From a candidate division WOR-3 bacterium (GTDB lineage Bacteria; Hydrothermota; Hydrothermia; Hydrothermales; JAJRUZ01): a DNA stretch of 64,000 bases. The notes under the pieces are model-generated. The model saw only the letters and a program-made list of their open reading frames with translations, had not been told where the DNA came from and did no database searches. Each line of letters begins with the position of its first letter. Within the stretch, counting starts at the first letter, position 1. Both the position numbers and the translations under genes were made by a program. The stretch covers positions 1 to 64,000 of the forward strand of contig JBDRZP010000009.1 in NCBI GenBank assembly GCA_039804025.1, given 5' to 3'. Shown piece by piece: positions 51,207-59,812 of this stretch.

Positions 51207-51629
51207 TTATTCACCTTTTTTCTTATCTCTCTCCTCTACCCATCTTTCTATATATTCAATTATCTCTTTTAAAGGTGTCCCAGGCCCAAATAATTCTCCA
51301 ACACCCATTTCTTTTAATTTCTTCTTATCCTCCTCAGGGATTATCCCACCACCAAAAAGCAAAACATCATCAAGCCCTTTTTCCTTCATTAATTTTAAAA
51401 CTTTTGGAAAATAGGTCATATGAGCCCCTGAAAGTATGGAAAGTCCAATGGCATCCACATCTTCCTGAAGAGCTGCTTCCACAATCTCCTCAGCAGTTTT
51501 GTGAAGACCTGTATATATAACTTCCATACCGGCATCTTTTAAAGCCCTTGCAACTACCTTTGCTCCCCTATCGTGACCGTCAAGTCCTGGTTTTGCAATT
51601 AAAACTCTAATTTTTTTTGTCTTTTTCAT
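51207..51629 (-). CDS. Cobalamin-binding (C-terminal) subunit of methylmalonyl-CoA mutase-type enzyme
   Basis: 140 residues, whole protein is a B12-binding domain: [20 protein letters not shown] has the DxHxxG cobalt-ligand motif, and [16 protein letters not shown] and LFGGGIIP are the other B12 loops. It is the small (McmA2) subunit of a two-part mutase; the large subunit is not in this window. It overlaps the RidA gene by 4 bp. Methylmalonyl-CoA mutase interconverts succinyl-CoA and methylmalonyl-CoA in propionate metabolism. Confidence 0.92.
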   Translation of the reverse strand: MKKTKKIRVLIAKPGLDGHDRGAKVVARALKDAGMEVIYTGLHKTAEEIVEAALQEDVDAIGLSILSGAHMTYFPKVLKLMKEKGLDDVLLFGGGIIPEEDKKKLKEMGVGELFGPGTPLKEIIEYIERWVEERDKKKGE

Positions 51630-51982
51630 TTTCTATAAGCAATAACTTCAATTTCAATTTTTGCATTTTTTGGTAAAGAGCTTACCTCAACAGTAGTTCT
51701 TGCAGGATAAGGTTCTTTAAAATATTTTGAATAAATTTCATTTACCTTTGGAAAATCATTAATATCTTTAAGAAAAATTGTAGTTTTTATAACATTTTCC
51801 ATTTTTAAATTTATACTTTCAAGAATTTTTTTAATGTTTTCAAGAACCTTTTCGGTTTGCCCTTCAATAGTTTCTGGCATTTCACCTTTTTCTGGATCAA
51901 TACCAATCTGACCTGCGAGAAAAACCAAGTTCCCTGCTTCCCTGTATAAGGAATAGGGTCCTATGGGCTTTGGCAAACTCAT
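51626..51982 (-). CDS. ridA: RidA-family enamine/imine deaminase
   Basis: 118 residues. [19 protein letters not shown], then NIKKILESI and the end [20 protein letters not shown] with the catalytic Arg. It clears reactive 2-aminoacrylate-type intermediates. It overlaps the B12-binding subunit by 4 bp and follows L31 by 12 bp. Confidence 0.93.
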   Translation of the reverse strand: MSLPKPIGPYSLYREAGNLVFLAGQIGIDPEKGEMPETIEGQTEKVLENIKKILESINLKMENVIKTTIFLKDINDFPKVNEIYSKYFKEPYPARTTVEVSSLPKNAKIEIEVIAYRK

Positions 51983-51994
51983 TTTAACCTCCTT

Positions 51995-52246
51995 TTAAGA
52001 GGTCTTTTTCTTTCTCCTTGATTTCATCTTTGAGGCTACAGTTTTAGTTTTTTCTCCATACTTTCTTCTGAACTTCTCCACTCTTCCCTCTGTATCAACA
52101 AGTTTTTCCTTACCTGTGAAGAAAGGATGACAATTTGAACATATTTCAACTTTAATAAATTTTTTTGTAGAACGGGTCTCAACTCTATTTCCACAAGCAC
52201 ACTCAATCACTGCTTCCACATACTCGGGATGAATTTTTGGTTTCAT
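51995..52246 (-). CDS. rpmE: Ribosomal protein L31 (zinc form)
   Basis: 83 residues. [20 protein letters not shown] and [14 protein letters not shown] hold the C-x-C and C-x2-C zinc ligands, so this is the C+ form. A Lys-rich tail of ~20 residues extends the C-terminus. First gene of the L31-RidA-B12 run, with a promoter and a T-arm-like leader element and no Shine-Dalgarno site. Confidence 0.96.
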   Translation of the reverse strand: MKPKIHPEYVEAVIECACGNRVETRSTKKFIKVEICSNCHPFFTGKEKLVDTEGRVEKFRRKYGEKTKTVASKMKSRRKKKTS

Positions 52247-52260
52247 TTTTTTTTCTTTTT

Positions 52261-52290
52261 TAAATTCTGGATTTGAACCCTTTGAATTTA
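52261..52290 (-). promoter_or_regulatory. Extended T-arm-like element in the L31 leader
   Basis: Minus strand: outer stem TAAATTC/GAATTTA (7 bp) enclosing AAAGGG-TTCAAAT-CCA. The loop at 52271-52277 is a T-loop sequence closed by two G-C pairs. Ends 14 nt before the ATG. Confidence 0.5.
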
Positions 52291-52311
52291 TTTTTATTTT
52301 TTAATTATAAT
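52282..52311 (+). promoter_or_regulatory. Leaderless promoter of the Crp/Fnr-like gene
   Basis: TTGAAT (52282-52287), 18-bp spacer, TATAAT (52306-52311); start predicted at 52318-52319, next to the ATG at 52320. Confidence 0.55.
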
Positions 52312-52332
52312 ATAAACAAATGGGAAAATCAA
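52304..52332 (-). promoter_or_regulatory. Promoter of rpmE
   Basis: Minus strand TTGATT (52327-52332), 17-bp spacer, TATAAT (52304-52309). The -35 lies inside the first codons of the Crp/Fnr-like gene, so the two divergent promoters overlap and cannot easily fire together. Confidence 0.6.
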
Positions 52333-52988
52333 TCTCATTAAAAGATGTTCCTCTTTTTAAATTTCTGTCTGATAGGGAAATTGAAATAATAGAGAAACTG
52401 GGTATAAGCAAAAAATATAAGAAGGGAGAAATTATTATAGAAGAAAGGGAAAAGGGAGACTCTATTTACATAATCAATTCAGGTGAGGTAAAAGTTTCTC
52501 TTTTTTCTGAAGATGGAAAAGAAATTACTTTAACTTATTTAAAAGAAGGTGATTTTTTTGGTGAAGTTGGTTTTTTTGGTGAGGAGGAGAGGACAGCAAG
52601 AGTTACTGCTATAAAAGATACAGATGTTACAATTTTTCACAGAGAGGATCTTCTGTATAACTTGATGAAACATCCGGAGATACTCATTTCAATAATAAAA
52701 GAAATGGCAGAAAGAATAAAAAAAACAAATGAAAAATTAAGTTCTCTTGTATTTCTTGATGTATCAGGTAGAATTGCAAGGTATTTTATTGAAAAGGCTG
52801 AAAAAGAAGGTGAAAAAATAGGAGAATATATTTTTATTAAGGAAAATTTTAAAATAAAAGAAATTGCTTCAGCTATAGGTTCATCAAGAGAAAGTGTATC
52901 AAGGATAATAAATGAACTTAAAAGAATAAATGTTATTAAATTATCTTCAAAAGGAATCTTTATCCACCAGAGTGCCCTTAAATTTTAA
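52320..52988 (+). CDS. Crp/Fnr-family transcriptional regulator
   Basis: 222 residues. Cyclic-nucleotide-binding-type barrel (KKGEIIIEEREKGDSIYIIN, EGDFFGEVGFFGEEERTARV) and a C-terminal winged helix (IKEIASAIGSSRESVSRIIN). No Cys cluster, so not an oxygen-sensing Fnr. Its start codon is overlapped by the divergent L31 promoter, so it may repress rpmE simply by being transcribed. Overlaps the convergent Nudix gene by 42 bp. Confidence 0.92.
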   Translation: MGKSISLKDVPLFKFLSDREIEIIEKLGISKKYKKGEIIIEEREKGDSIYIINSGEVKVSLFSEDGKEITLTYLKEGDFFGEVGFFGEEERTARVTAIKDTDVTIFHREDLLYNLMKHPEILISIIKEMAERIKKTNEKLSSLVFLDVSGRIARYFIEKAEKEGEKIGEYIFIKENFKIKEIASAIGSSRESVSRIINELKRINVIKLSSKGIFIHQSALKF

Positions 52989-53435
52989 ATAATCCCTTAT
53001 AATTTTCCCGTGATCAAATACAATCTTATCAAAGGGTATATTATTAAAATCAAAAATATATACCCTTTTAGCATCAGAGGAGGCTTTGGGTTTTTCCTTT
53101 GTTTTTAAAATATAAACACAGGTGACAGTGTGAAACCTCGGGTCTCTATCTGGCTCACCGTATACACCAAAAAGTCTTATGATTTCAGCTTTAACACCTA
53201 TTTCCTCTTCAATTTCCCTTAAGATAGCTTTTTCAGGTGATTCACCATATTCAACAAAACCACCCGGTAAGGCGAAACCAAAGGGTGGATTTTTTCTTTC
53301 AATTAAAACTATTCCTTTAAAATTATTATTTTCATCATAAATTTCAACAATACCATCCACTGTCAAAAAAGGTGTTTTTAAAGAGGGGAAAAAAAACCTA
53401 AATATTTTAAATAAAATTTTTGAAATTATATCCAT
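52947..53435 (-). CDS. Nudix hydrolase
   Basis: 162 residues. Complete Nudix box: GGFVEYGESPEKAILREIEE then EIGV (G-x5-E-x7-REUxEExGU). The VYGEPDRDPRFHTVTCVY segment suits ADP-ribose or nucleotide-sugar pyrophosphatases. Its 3' end overlaps the Crp/Fnr-like gene antisense by 42 bp. Confidence 0.9.
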   Translation of the reverse strand: MDIISKILFKIFRFFFPSLKTPFLTVDGIVEIYDENNNFKGIVLIERKNPPFGFALPGGFVEYGESPEKAILREIEEEIGVKAEIIRLFGVYGEPDRDPRFHTVTCVYILKTKEKPKASSDAKRVYIFDFNNIPFDKIVFDHGKIIRDYLKFKGTLVDKDSF

Positions 53436-53458
53436 TTTAAATTATAATAAAAAAAATT

Positions 53459-55009
53459 ATGATTTTTTTATTTTTATTAATTTCTTATTTTTCTGAAGTC
53501 ACCTTCTATCCTGAAGGTGCACTTATAACTGAAAAAAGGGAAGTCAATTTGAAAAAGGGGGTCAATACAGTGAATCTGAAACTTTTACCAATTGTGGATA
53601 CACTATCCCTAAAAATTGACTTTGAGGATGGTGAACTTATAAGTACCCGATTTGAAAAGAAAGTTTTCAATAAATACGGAGATTTTCTAAAAGTTTTACA
53701 GGATTCCCTTGATTTAATAAATGATACAATAGAAAAACTTTCTGTTAAAATTGAAAATTTAAAAAAGGCAGGCGAATTTATTGAAAGCTTCAAAACTTCC
53801 TATTCAGAAAAGGAATCAAAGGAATTCTTAGAAAAGGAATTTATTTCAAGTAATGTTATAAATGCACTTAATGTAATAATAAATAAAGGAACAGAAATAA
53901 AAAATGAAATAAATAAAATTAACAAAAAAATAAAAGACTTAAATTTCAAAAAAGAGGAGATACAGAAAAAGTTATCCATATACCATCCTATTGGAATTGA
54001 GGATTTAACATTAAAAGTCAATTTAAATTCAAAAATAGAAGGAAAATCCTTTTTAAACTTAGAATACTTTTTACCCTCAAAATGTGGATACAGATTAATT
54101 TATAAAATAAATGGTTTACCTGAAGAAAAAAAAGTTGAAATGAACCTTTACTCAAGAATTTTCCAGTATACAGGAAAAGATTTTGAAAATGTTTATGTAA
54201 ATCTTTCAACACTTTCTCCTCGTAAATATATTGAACCAGTAATCTCAAGATGGATAATAGGAGAAAGATTTACAAGAAGAAAACCTACTTTTAAGGGAAT
54301 GAAAGCCACTCCTGGTGAAGTTGAGACTATTGAATCAGGAATAAGTGAAGAACATTTAGAAATCGAAATACCTGTTGAAGAAAAAGAATTATATACATCC
54401 TTTGAATATAGGTTTCCTTTTAAAACTACCATACCTTCCGATATAAAGGGAGTTATGTTATTTATGAAAAAATTTGAAATTAATTCAGATTTTTCCTATA
54501 AAGTTATACCAAGAAGTTATAAATTTGGATTTTTAATGGCAAAGGGAGTTTTAGCCTCGAAAGAAATTTTACCAAGGGGAACAGGAAATATTTTTTTAGA
54601 GGAAGAATTTATAGGTAAAAAGGATATAGGTTATATATATCCCGGTGATACTCTCTTATTTTATTTTGGCGAAGACCCTTATGTTAAGGTAAGTTATGAT
54701 TTAATAAAGTCAGAAATAAATAAAAGTGGTTTATTTGATAAGAAAATTAAAAGGGAATTTGGATATAGTGTAAAAATAAAAAATGAAAGAAAAACAGAAA
54801 TTAAAGGAATTTTAATAGCAGAAGTTCCTGTTTCCTCTGATCCTGATATTGTAATAAATAACATAGAATTTTCAAAAAAACCTTTTAAAGAAGATAAACC
54901 CGAAGGGAAATATTATTTTGAATTTAAATTAAAATCAGGAGAGACATACGAACTTCAATATTACTTTGATGTTATCCATCCACCTGAAAAACAGATTTTT
55001 GGATTATAA
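53459..55009 (+). CDS. MuiA/DUF4139-family secreted protein
   Basis: 516 residues with a signal peptide. The N-terminal domain VTFYPEGALITEKREVNLKK is the DUF4140/mucoidy-inhibitor pattern; a coiled-coil segment (~80-170) and a beta-rich DUF4139 domain (~190-510) follow. Role unknown in the family beyond an effect on surface polysaccharide in one member. A TATAAT ends 10 nt before the ATG. Next is tRNA-Gly. Confidence 0.8.
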   Translation: MIFLFLLISYFSEVTFYPEGALITEKREVNLKKGVNTVNLKLLPIVDTLSLKIDFEDGELISTRFEKKVFNKYGDFLKVLQDSLDLINDTIEKLSVKIENLKKAGEFIESFKTSYSEKESKEFLEKEFISSNVINALNVIINKGTEIKNEINKINKKIKDLNFKKEEIQKKLSIYHPIGIEDLTLKVNLNSKIEGKSFLNLEYFLPSKCGYRLIYKINGLPEEKKVEMNLYSRIFQYTGKDFENVYVNLSTLSPRKYIEPVISRWIIGERFTRRKPTFKGMKATPGEVETIESGISEEHLEIEIPVEEKELYTSFEYRFPFKTTIPSDIKGVMLFMKKFEINSDFSYKVIPRSYKFGFLMAKGVLASKEILPRGTGNIFLEEEFIGKKDIGYIYPGDTLLFYFGEDPYVKVSYDLIKSEINKSGLFDKKIKREFGYSVKIKNERKTEIKGILIAEVPVSSDPDIVINNIEFSKKPFKEDKPEGKYYFEFKLKSGETYELQYYFDVIHPPEKQIFGL

Positions 55010-55013
55010 AAAT

Positions 55014-55042
55014 TTGAAAATTTTTAAAAATAAAATTATAAT
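55014..55042 (+). promoter_or_regulatory. Promoter of tRNA-Gly
   Basis: TTGAAA (55014-55019), 17-bp spacer, TATAAT (55037-55042), 9 nt before the tRNA. Confidence 0.65.
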
Positions 55043-55051
55043 TTAAAATCT

Positions 55052-55123
55052 GCGGGAGTAGCTCAGCGGTAGAGCGCTACCTTGCCAAGGTAGGGGTCGC
55101 GGGTTCAAATCCCGTCTCCCGCT
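55052..55123 (+). tRNA. tRNA-Gly (GCC)
   Basis: Acceptor GCGGGAG/CTCCCGC, anticodon stem CTACC/GGTAG with loop TTGCCAA (GCC), T-arm around TTCAAAT, discriminator T, CCA not encoded. alaS starts 70 nt downstream. Confidence 0.97.
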
Positions 55124-55148
55124 CTTATAAAAGAATAGTAAAGATTAA

Positions 55149-55161
55149 GGGTTCCATTCCC
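55149..55161 (+). promoter_or_regulatory. T-arm-like element upstream of alaS
   Basis: GGG-TTCCATT-CCC (extended by AA and CC), 32 nt before the ATG, no Shine-Dalgarno site. The loop has C instead of A at its fourth position, a weaker match. Confidence 0.4.
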
Positions 55162-55193
55162 CCAAAATTTTTTCCAATTTAATCTCTTTTTCT

Positions 55194-57734
55194 ATGTGGA
55201 CAGCTGAAAAATTAAGAGTTTCTTTCTTAAAATTTTTTGAAGAAAGGGGGCATAAAATAGTTCCATCTTCATCTCTTATTCCTGAAAAGGACCCTACCCT
55301 TTTATTCACAACAGCAGGAATGGTTCAGTTCAAGCCTTTTTACTCAGGAGAGGTACCTCTGCCCTTTAAAAGAGCAACATCCTGTCAGAAGTGTTTAAGG
55401 GCAACAGACCTTGAAAATGTAGGTTTAACAATAAGACACCATACCTTTTTTGAAATGCTTGGTAATTTTTCCTTTGGGGATTATTTTAAAAAGGAAGCAA
55501 TAGAATGGGCTTATGAATTTGTAACAAAAGTCTTGAACTTAGATAAAAAAAGAATGTATTTTAGCGTTTATATTGAGGATGAAGAAAGTTTTAAAATCTG
55601 GAAATCTTTAGGAATAGAAGAAGAAAGAATTTTAAAAATGGGAAAGGAAACAAACTTCTGGGGTCCTGCTGGAAAAACAGGTGCCTGTGGACCATCTACT
55701 GAAATTTATTATGACCTTGGAGAAAATTACGGCTGCGGAAAAAGTGACTGTAAACCTGGCTGTGATTGTGATAGATATCTTGAAATATGGAATATAGTTT
55801 TTCCACAGTTTGATATGCAGGAAAACGGAGAAATGTTGCCATTAAAAAATAGAGGAGTTGATACAGGAATGGGACTTGAAAGAGTTCTTATGATACTTGA
55901 GGAAAAGGAATCATCCTATAAGACTGAACTTTTTGAAAAAGCAAATAAAAAACTTGAAAAAATATTAAACAGAAAATATGAAGATTCAAAAACACTATTT
56001 AGGGTTATCTTAGATCATACAAGAGCCTTAACTTTTGCAATTGCAGATGGAGCTTATCCTTCCAATGAGGGGAGAGGTTATGTTTTAAGAAGAATTTTAA
56101 GAAGAGCTTTGAGATTTGCTTATAAAAATGGAATAAGGGAAAGTTTTATGTATGAACTTGTTCCTTACTTTTCAGAAGTTTATGGTGAAAGATATAATGA
56201 ATTAAAAGAAAAAAGAGAAGAAATAAGTGTAATAATAAAATCTGAGGAAGAAAGATTTTTAAATACAATTTTTAAGAATATTGTTTATTTAGAAAAAGAA
56301 ATTGAAAAAGCCTTTAAGGAGGATAAAGTATTAAAGGGGGATGTGCTTTTTAAACTTTACGATACTTATGGAATACCGATAGATTTTATAGAAGAAGTAG
56401 CAAAGGAAAGGAAATTAAAACTGGATTTAGATGGCTTTAAAGAAGAGCTGGAAAAGGCAAGAGAAAGGGCAAAAGAGAAGGAAAAATTTAAAGAAATCAG
56501 GATAGATTATAAAGTTTTAAAGGAGGGCAAATCAGAATTTACAGGATATCATGAATTAATGACAGAGACTGAAATATTAAAGTATGGTTTTTTAAATGAT
56601 AAAATATATATTGTTCTTGAAAAAACACCCTTCTATGCTGAAGCAGGTGGTCAGGTTGGTGATAGGGGAAAAATTAAGGGGAATGATTTTGAAATAAATG
56701 TTTTAGACACTCAATATTTAAATGAAGAAATTGTCCATATAGGTATTTTAAAAGGTGAGATAAAAGATAGAAGAGTAATAGCAGAAGTGGATATTAAAAG
56801 AAGAAAAGGTGCGCAGAGAGCTCATACAGCAACTCATATTCTTCATTCAACATTAAGAAGAATCCTTGGAGACTTTGTAAAACAGGAAGGTTCTTTGGTT
56901 GAAGATGATAGATTAAGGTTTGATTTTACCTATCCAAAGGCACTTGATCCACTTCTTGTAAAAGAAATTGAAGATAGAGTGAATAATATTATTATGGAAA
57001 ATAAGTCTGTAAAATGGGAATTTAAAAAATTCGAGGAAGCAATAAAAGAGGCTATTGCTCTTTTTAAAGAAAAGTATGGAGATATTGTAAGAATTGTTGA
57101 AATTGAAGACTATTCAAAAGAACTTTGTGGCGGAACTCATGTGAAAAAAACAGGTGATATAGGAGTTTTTAAAATAATAAAGGAGGAGGCTATAAGTGCA
57201 GGAATAAGAAGAATTGAAGCTTTAACAGGTTTTAAAGCCCTTGAATATACAAGAAAAAAAGAGGAGCTTATAAATAAAATTTCTGAAATTCTTTTAGCAG
57301 ATGAGGAAAACCTTTTAAGGAGAATTGAAAAATTAAGAGAGGAAATAAGGGAAAAAGAAAGGGAAAGGGAAAAATTAATAAATAAAATATCCTTATCTAT
57401 ATTTGATAAAATCAATATAAGAGAAAAAAATGGAAAAAAATATGTAATAGAACACTTTGAAGACCTTGAACCTGATGTTATAAGAAAAATTTCTGATATA
57501 TTAATGGAAAAAAATAAAGATCTTTCACTTATTTTTCTTGTTTCCTCAGGTGAAAAAGTATTTTTCTTTTCAAGAACAGGTAAAGATTCTGGTCTTGATG
57601 CAAGAATTTTTGTAAAAAAATTTGGTGAAATTGTAAAAGGAGGTGGTGGTGGAAATAAGGAAAAAGCTGAAGGAGGTGGTAAGGATAAATCAAAGATAAA
57701 GGAAGGTCTTATTTTGATAGAAGAGATGATATGA
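55194..57734 (+). CDS. alaS: Alanyl-tRNA synthetase
   Basis: 846 residues. Class II catalytic core with PSSSLIPEKDPTLLFTTAGM, then TSCQKCLRATDLENVGLTIR and GMGLERV; editing domain with zinc ligands HTATHILH (~residue 541) and CGGTHV (~645); C-Ala domain ending in a Gly-rich stretch with GGGGGNKEKAEGG (~816). It charges tRNA-Ala. Follows tRNA-Gly, possibly by read-through, since I see no separate promoter. Overlaps the HD gene by 4 bp. Confidence 0.97.
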   Translation: MWTAEKLRVSFLKFFEERGHKIVPSSSLIPEKDPTLLFTTAGMVQFKPFYSGEVPLPFKRATSCQKCLRATDLENVGLTIRHHTFFEMLGNFSFGDYFKKEAIEWAYEFVTKVLNLDKKRMYFSVYIEDEESFKIWKSLGIEEERILKMGKETNFWGPAGKTGACGPSTEIYYDLGENYGCGKSDCKPGCDCDRYLEIWNIVFPQFDMQENGEMLPLKNRGVDTGMGLERVLMILEEKESSYKTELFEKANKKLEKILNRKYEDSKTLFRVILDHTRALTFAIADGAYPSNEGRGYVLRRILRRALRFAYKNGIRESFMYELVPYFSEVYGERYNELKEKREEISVIIKSEEERFLNTIFKNIVYLEKEIEKAFKEDKVLKGDVLFKLYDTYGIPIDFIEEVAKERKLKLDLDGFKEELEKARERAKEKEKFKEIRIDYKVLKEGKSEFTGYHELMTETEILKYGFLNDKIYIVLEKTPFYAEAGGQVGDRGKIKGNDFEINVLDTQYLNEEIVHIGILKGEIKDRRVIAEVDIKRRKGAQRAHTATHILHSTLRRILGDFVKQEGSLVEDDRLRFDFTYPKALDPLLVKEIEDRVNNIIMENKSVKWEFKKFEEAIKEAIALFKEKYGDIVRIVEIEDYSKELCGGTHVKKTGDIGVFKIIKEEAISAGIRRIEALTGFKALEYTRKKEELINKISEILLADEENLLRRIEKLREEIREKEREREKLINKISLSIFDKINIREKNGKKYVIEHFEDLEPDVIRKISDILMEKNKDLSLIFLVSSGEKVFFFSRTGKDSGLDARIFVKKFGEIVKGGGGGNKEKAEGGGKDKSKIKEGLILIEEMI

Positions 57735-58399
57735 AAAGAATAACATTAAAGGAGCTTTTAAAAAACGAAAAAGTTATAAAATACATAGAAGAGGCTGATA
57801 GATATCTTGAAAAACTGGGTTATACAGAACATGGTCTGAGACATGCAAAGTATGTTGGTAAAACAGCAGGAAGAATTTTAAGGGAACTTTCCTATCCTGA
57901 AAGAAGGGCTGAACTTGCAGAAATAGCAGGCTTTTTGCATGATATTGGAAATGTTATTCACAGGGACCATCATGCACAATTTGGTGCTTTAATAGCCCAC
58001 CAGATTCTTAGTGAAATGGATATGCCCCTTGAAGAGGTAATTGAAATAGCTCAAGCTATAGGGAATCATCATGAAGAAGACGGTATACCTGCAAAGGATA
58101 TAACTTCAGCACTTATTATTGCTGATAAATCTGATGTTCACAGGGAAAGGGTTAGAAAGAAAAATTCTGATATAAAAACTGATATTCATGATAGGGTTAA
58201 CTATTCAGCAAAAAGTTCTAAGGTAATTGTTTTTCCTGATAGAAAAATAATAAGATTTGATATTGAGATAAATACAAGAATTTCTCCTGTTCTTGAATAT
58301 TTCGAAATTTTTTTACAGAGAATGATAATTGCTTCAATGGCAGCTAAAAATCTTGGACAGAAGTTTGAGCTTTTTATAAATGGAACTAAAATGTTATAA
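57731..58399 (+). CDS. HD-domain phosphohydrolase
   Basis: 222 residues. Metal-binding HD pattern: HGLRHAKYVG, AGFLHDIGNVIHRDHH and IGNHHEEDG, then IADKSDVHRERV. This is the HDc fold of nucleotide phosphohydrolases; the substrate is unknown. Translation-coupled to alaS (4-bp overlap). Confidence 0.85.
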   Translation: MKRITLKELLKNEKVIKYIEEADRYLEKLGYTEHGLRHAKYVGKTAGRILRELSYPERRAELAEIAGFLHDIGNVIHRDHHAQFGALIAHQILSEMDMPLEEVIEIAQAIGNHHEEDGIPAKDITSALIIADKSDVHRERVRKKNSDIKTDIHDRVNYSAKSSKVIVFPDRKIIRFDIEINTRISPVLEYFEIFLQRMIIASMAAKNLGQKFELFINGTKML

Positions 58400-58409
58400 A
58401 ATTTTTATA

Positions 58410-58420
58410 GGTTCAATTCC
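58410..58420 (+). promoter_or_regulatory. T-arm-like element upstream of rho
   Basis: GG-TTCAATT-CC, 22 nt before the rho ATG at 58443. No Shine-Dalgarno site. Confidence 0.45.
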
Positions 58421-58442
58421 ATTATAATTTTCTTTTTCAAAA

Positions 58443-59705
58443 ATGATAGATATAGTAGAACTAAAACAGAAAAAAACAAACGAACTTATATCTCTTGCAA
58501 AGGAATTGGGTATAAAGGTTAGTCAATCAATAAAAAAAGAAGAACTTATTTTTGCAATCGCTCAGGAAATAGCAAGAAGAGAAGGAGCTGAATTCAGAGA
58601 AGGTGTTATTGAAATACATCCAGAGGGTTACGGATTTTTAAGATCACCAAAAAACAGTTATTTACAAGGGACAGAGGATGTTTACATATCTCAGTCACAG
58701 ATTAAAAGATTTGGTTTAAAAACAGGAGATCTTGTATCAGGTTATATAAAGGTTCCAGTTGATGGAACAGTTAAATTTCCTGCCATGGTTAAAATTGAAC
58801 TCATAAACGGTTACGCGCCTCAGGAGCTAAAGTCAAGACCAGAATTTGATGAACTTATTCCTTATTTTCCGACAAGAAGAATTAAACTGGAAATTGAGGA
58901 AGAAGAAGATTTAACAAGAAGGATTATAGATCTTTTTGTTCCTATAGGTCATGGGCAAAGAGGACTTATAGTATCACCCCCAAGAGCAGGTAAAACTGTT
59001 ATGTTACAGAAAATAGCCCAGAGTATAAGGAAGAATCACCCTGATACTTATGTAATTGTTCTTTTAATTGATGAAAGACCTGAAGAGGTAACTGACTGGA
59101 AAAGAAAAGTTGATGCAGAAGTAATTTCTTCAACTTTTGATGAACCAGCAGATAGACATGCACAGGTAGCAAAAATAGTTCTTGAAAGAGCAAAAAGAAT
59201 GGTTGAATTAAAAAAGGATGTAGTTATATTGCTTGACTCTTTAACAAGGCTAACAAGAGCTCATAATGTTTTAGCAGCCCATTCAGGAAGAACTCTTTCA
59301 GGTGGTCTTGATGCAACTGCTTTAATAGAACCAAGGAAATTTTTCGGTGCAGCAAGAAATATTGAAGAAGGAGGTTCTTTAACAATAATAGCTTCCTGTT
59401 TGATAGAAACAGGTTCAAGAATGGATGATGTGATATACGAAGAATTCAAAGGAACAGGTAATATGGAAATAATACTTGATAGAAAACTTGCTGAAAGGAG
59501 AATTTTCCCTGCCATTGATTTAAAGAAATCAGGAACAAGAAGGGAAGAACTTTTACTTCCAAATTCTGTTTTAAACAAAGTATGGATTCTAAGAAAGTTA
59601 ATCGCAGAAATGAGTAATGTTGAGTCTATGGAGTTTCTTATTCAAAAAATGAGGTTATATAGAACCAATGAAGAATTTCTTGAAGCAATGACACAGCAGA
59701 AGTGA
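58443..59705 (+). CDS. rho: Transcription termination factor Rho
   Basis: 420 residues. Rho N-domain (KKTNELISLAKELGIKVSQS), RNA-binding cold-shock-like domain with EGYGFLRSPKNSYLQGTEDV, and RecA-like ATPase with Walker A SPPRAGKTVML and LIDERPEEVTDW. It is a hexameric RNA translocase that ends transcription; simple hairpin-T terminators are rare in this window, in line with heavy Rho use. Followed by tRNA-Val. Confidence 0.97.
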   Translation: MIDIVELKQKKTNELISLAKELGIKVSQSIKKEELIFAIAQEIARREGAEFREGVIEIHPEGYGFLRSPKNSYLQGTEDVYISQSQIKRFGLKTGDLVSGYIKVPVDGTVKFPAMVKIELINGYAPQELKSRPEFDELIPYFPTRRIKLEIEEEEDLTRRIIDLFVPIGHGQRGLIVSPPRAGKTVMLQKIAQSIRKNHPDTYVIVLLIDERPEEVTDWKRKVDAEVISSTFDEPADRHAQVAKIVLERAKRMVELKKDVVILLDSLTRLTRAHNVLAAHSGRTLSGGLDATALIEPRKFFGAARNIEEGGSLTIIASCLIETGSRMDDVIYEEFKGTGNMEIILDRKLAERRIFPAIDLKKSGTRREELLLPNSVLNKVWILRKLIAEMSNVESMEFLIQKMRLYRTNEEFLEAMTQQK

Positions 59706-59717
59706 ATATCTTATAAT
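59688..59717 (+). promoter_or_regulatory. Promoter of tRNA-Val
   Basis: ATGACA (59688-59693), 18-bp spacer, TATAAT (59712-59717), 7 nt before the tRNA; the -35 lies in the last codons of rho. Confidence 0.5.
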
Positions 59718-59724
59718 TCTTTAG

Positions 59725-59799
59725 GGGCGGGTAGTTCAGCCTGGTTAGAACGCCTGTCTCACATACAGGAGGTCCGAGGTTCAAATCCTCGCCCGCCCA
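59725..59799 (+). tRNA. tRNA-Val (CAC)
   Basis: Acceptor GGGCGGG/CCCGCCC, anticodon stem CCTGT/ACAGG with loop CTCACAT (CAC), T-arm GAGG-TTCAAAT-CCTC, discriminator A, CCA not encoded. A protein gene starts 13 nt later. Confidence 0.96.
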
Positions 59800-59812
59800 T
59801 TGTCTAAAAAAT

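Noticed and set aside
51086-51520. Plus-strand open frame opposite the B12-binding subunit
   Set aside because: It is the reverse complement of the conserved B12 domain and has low-complexity composition.
55124-55193. T-box riboswitch before alaS
   Set aside because: The gap is only 70 nt, with no specifier stem, T-box sequence or terminator/antiterminator pair.
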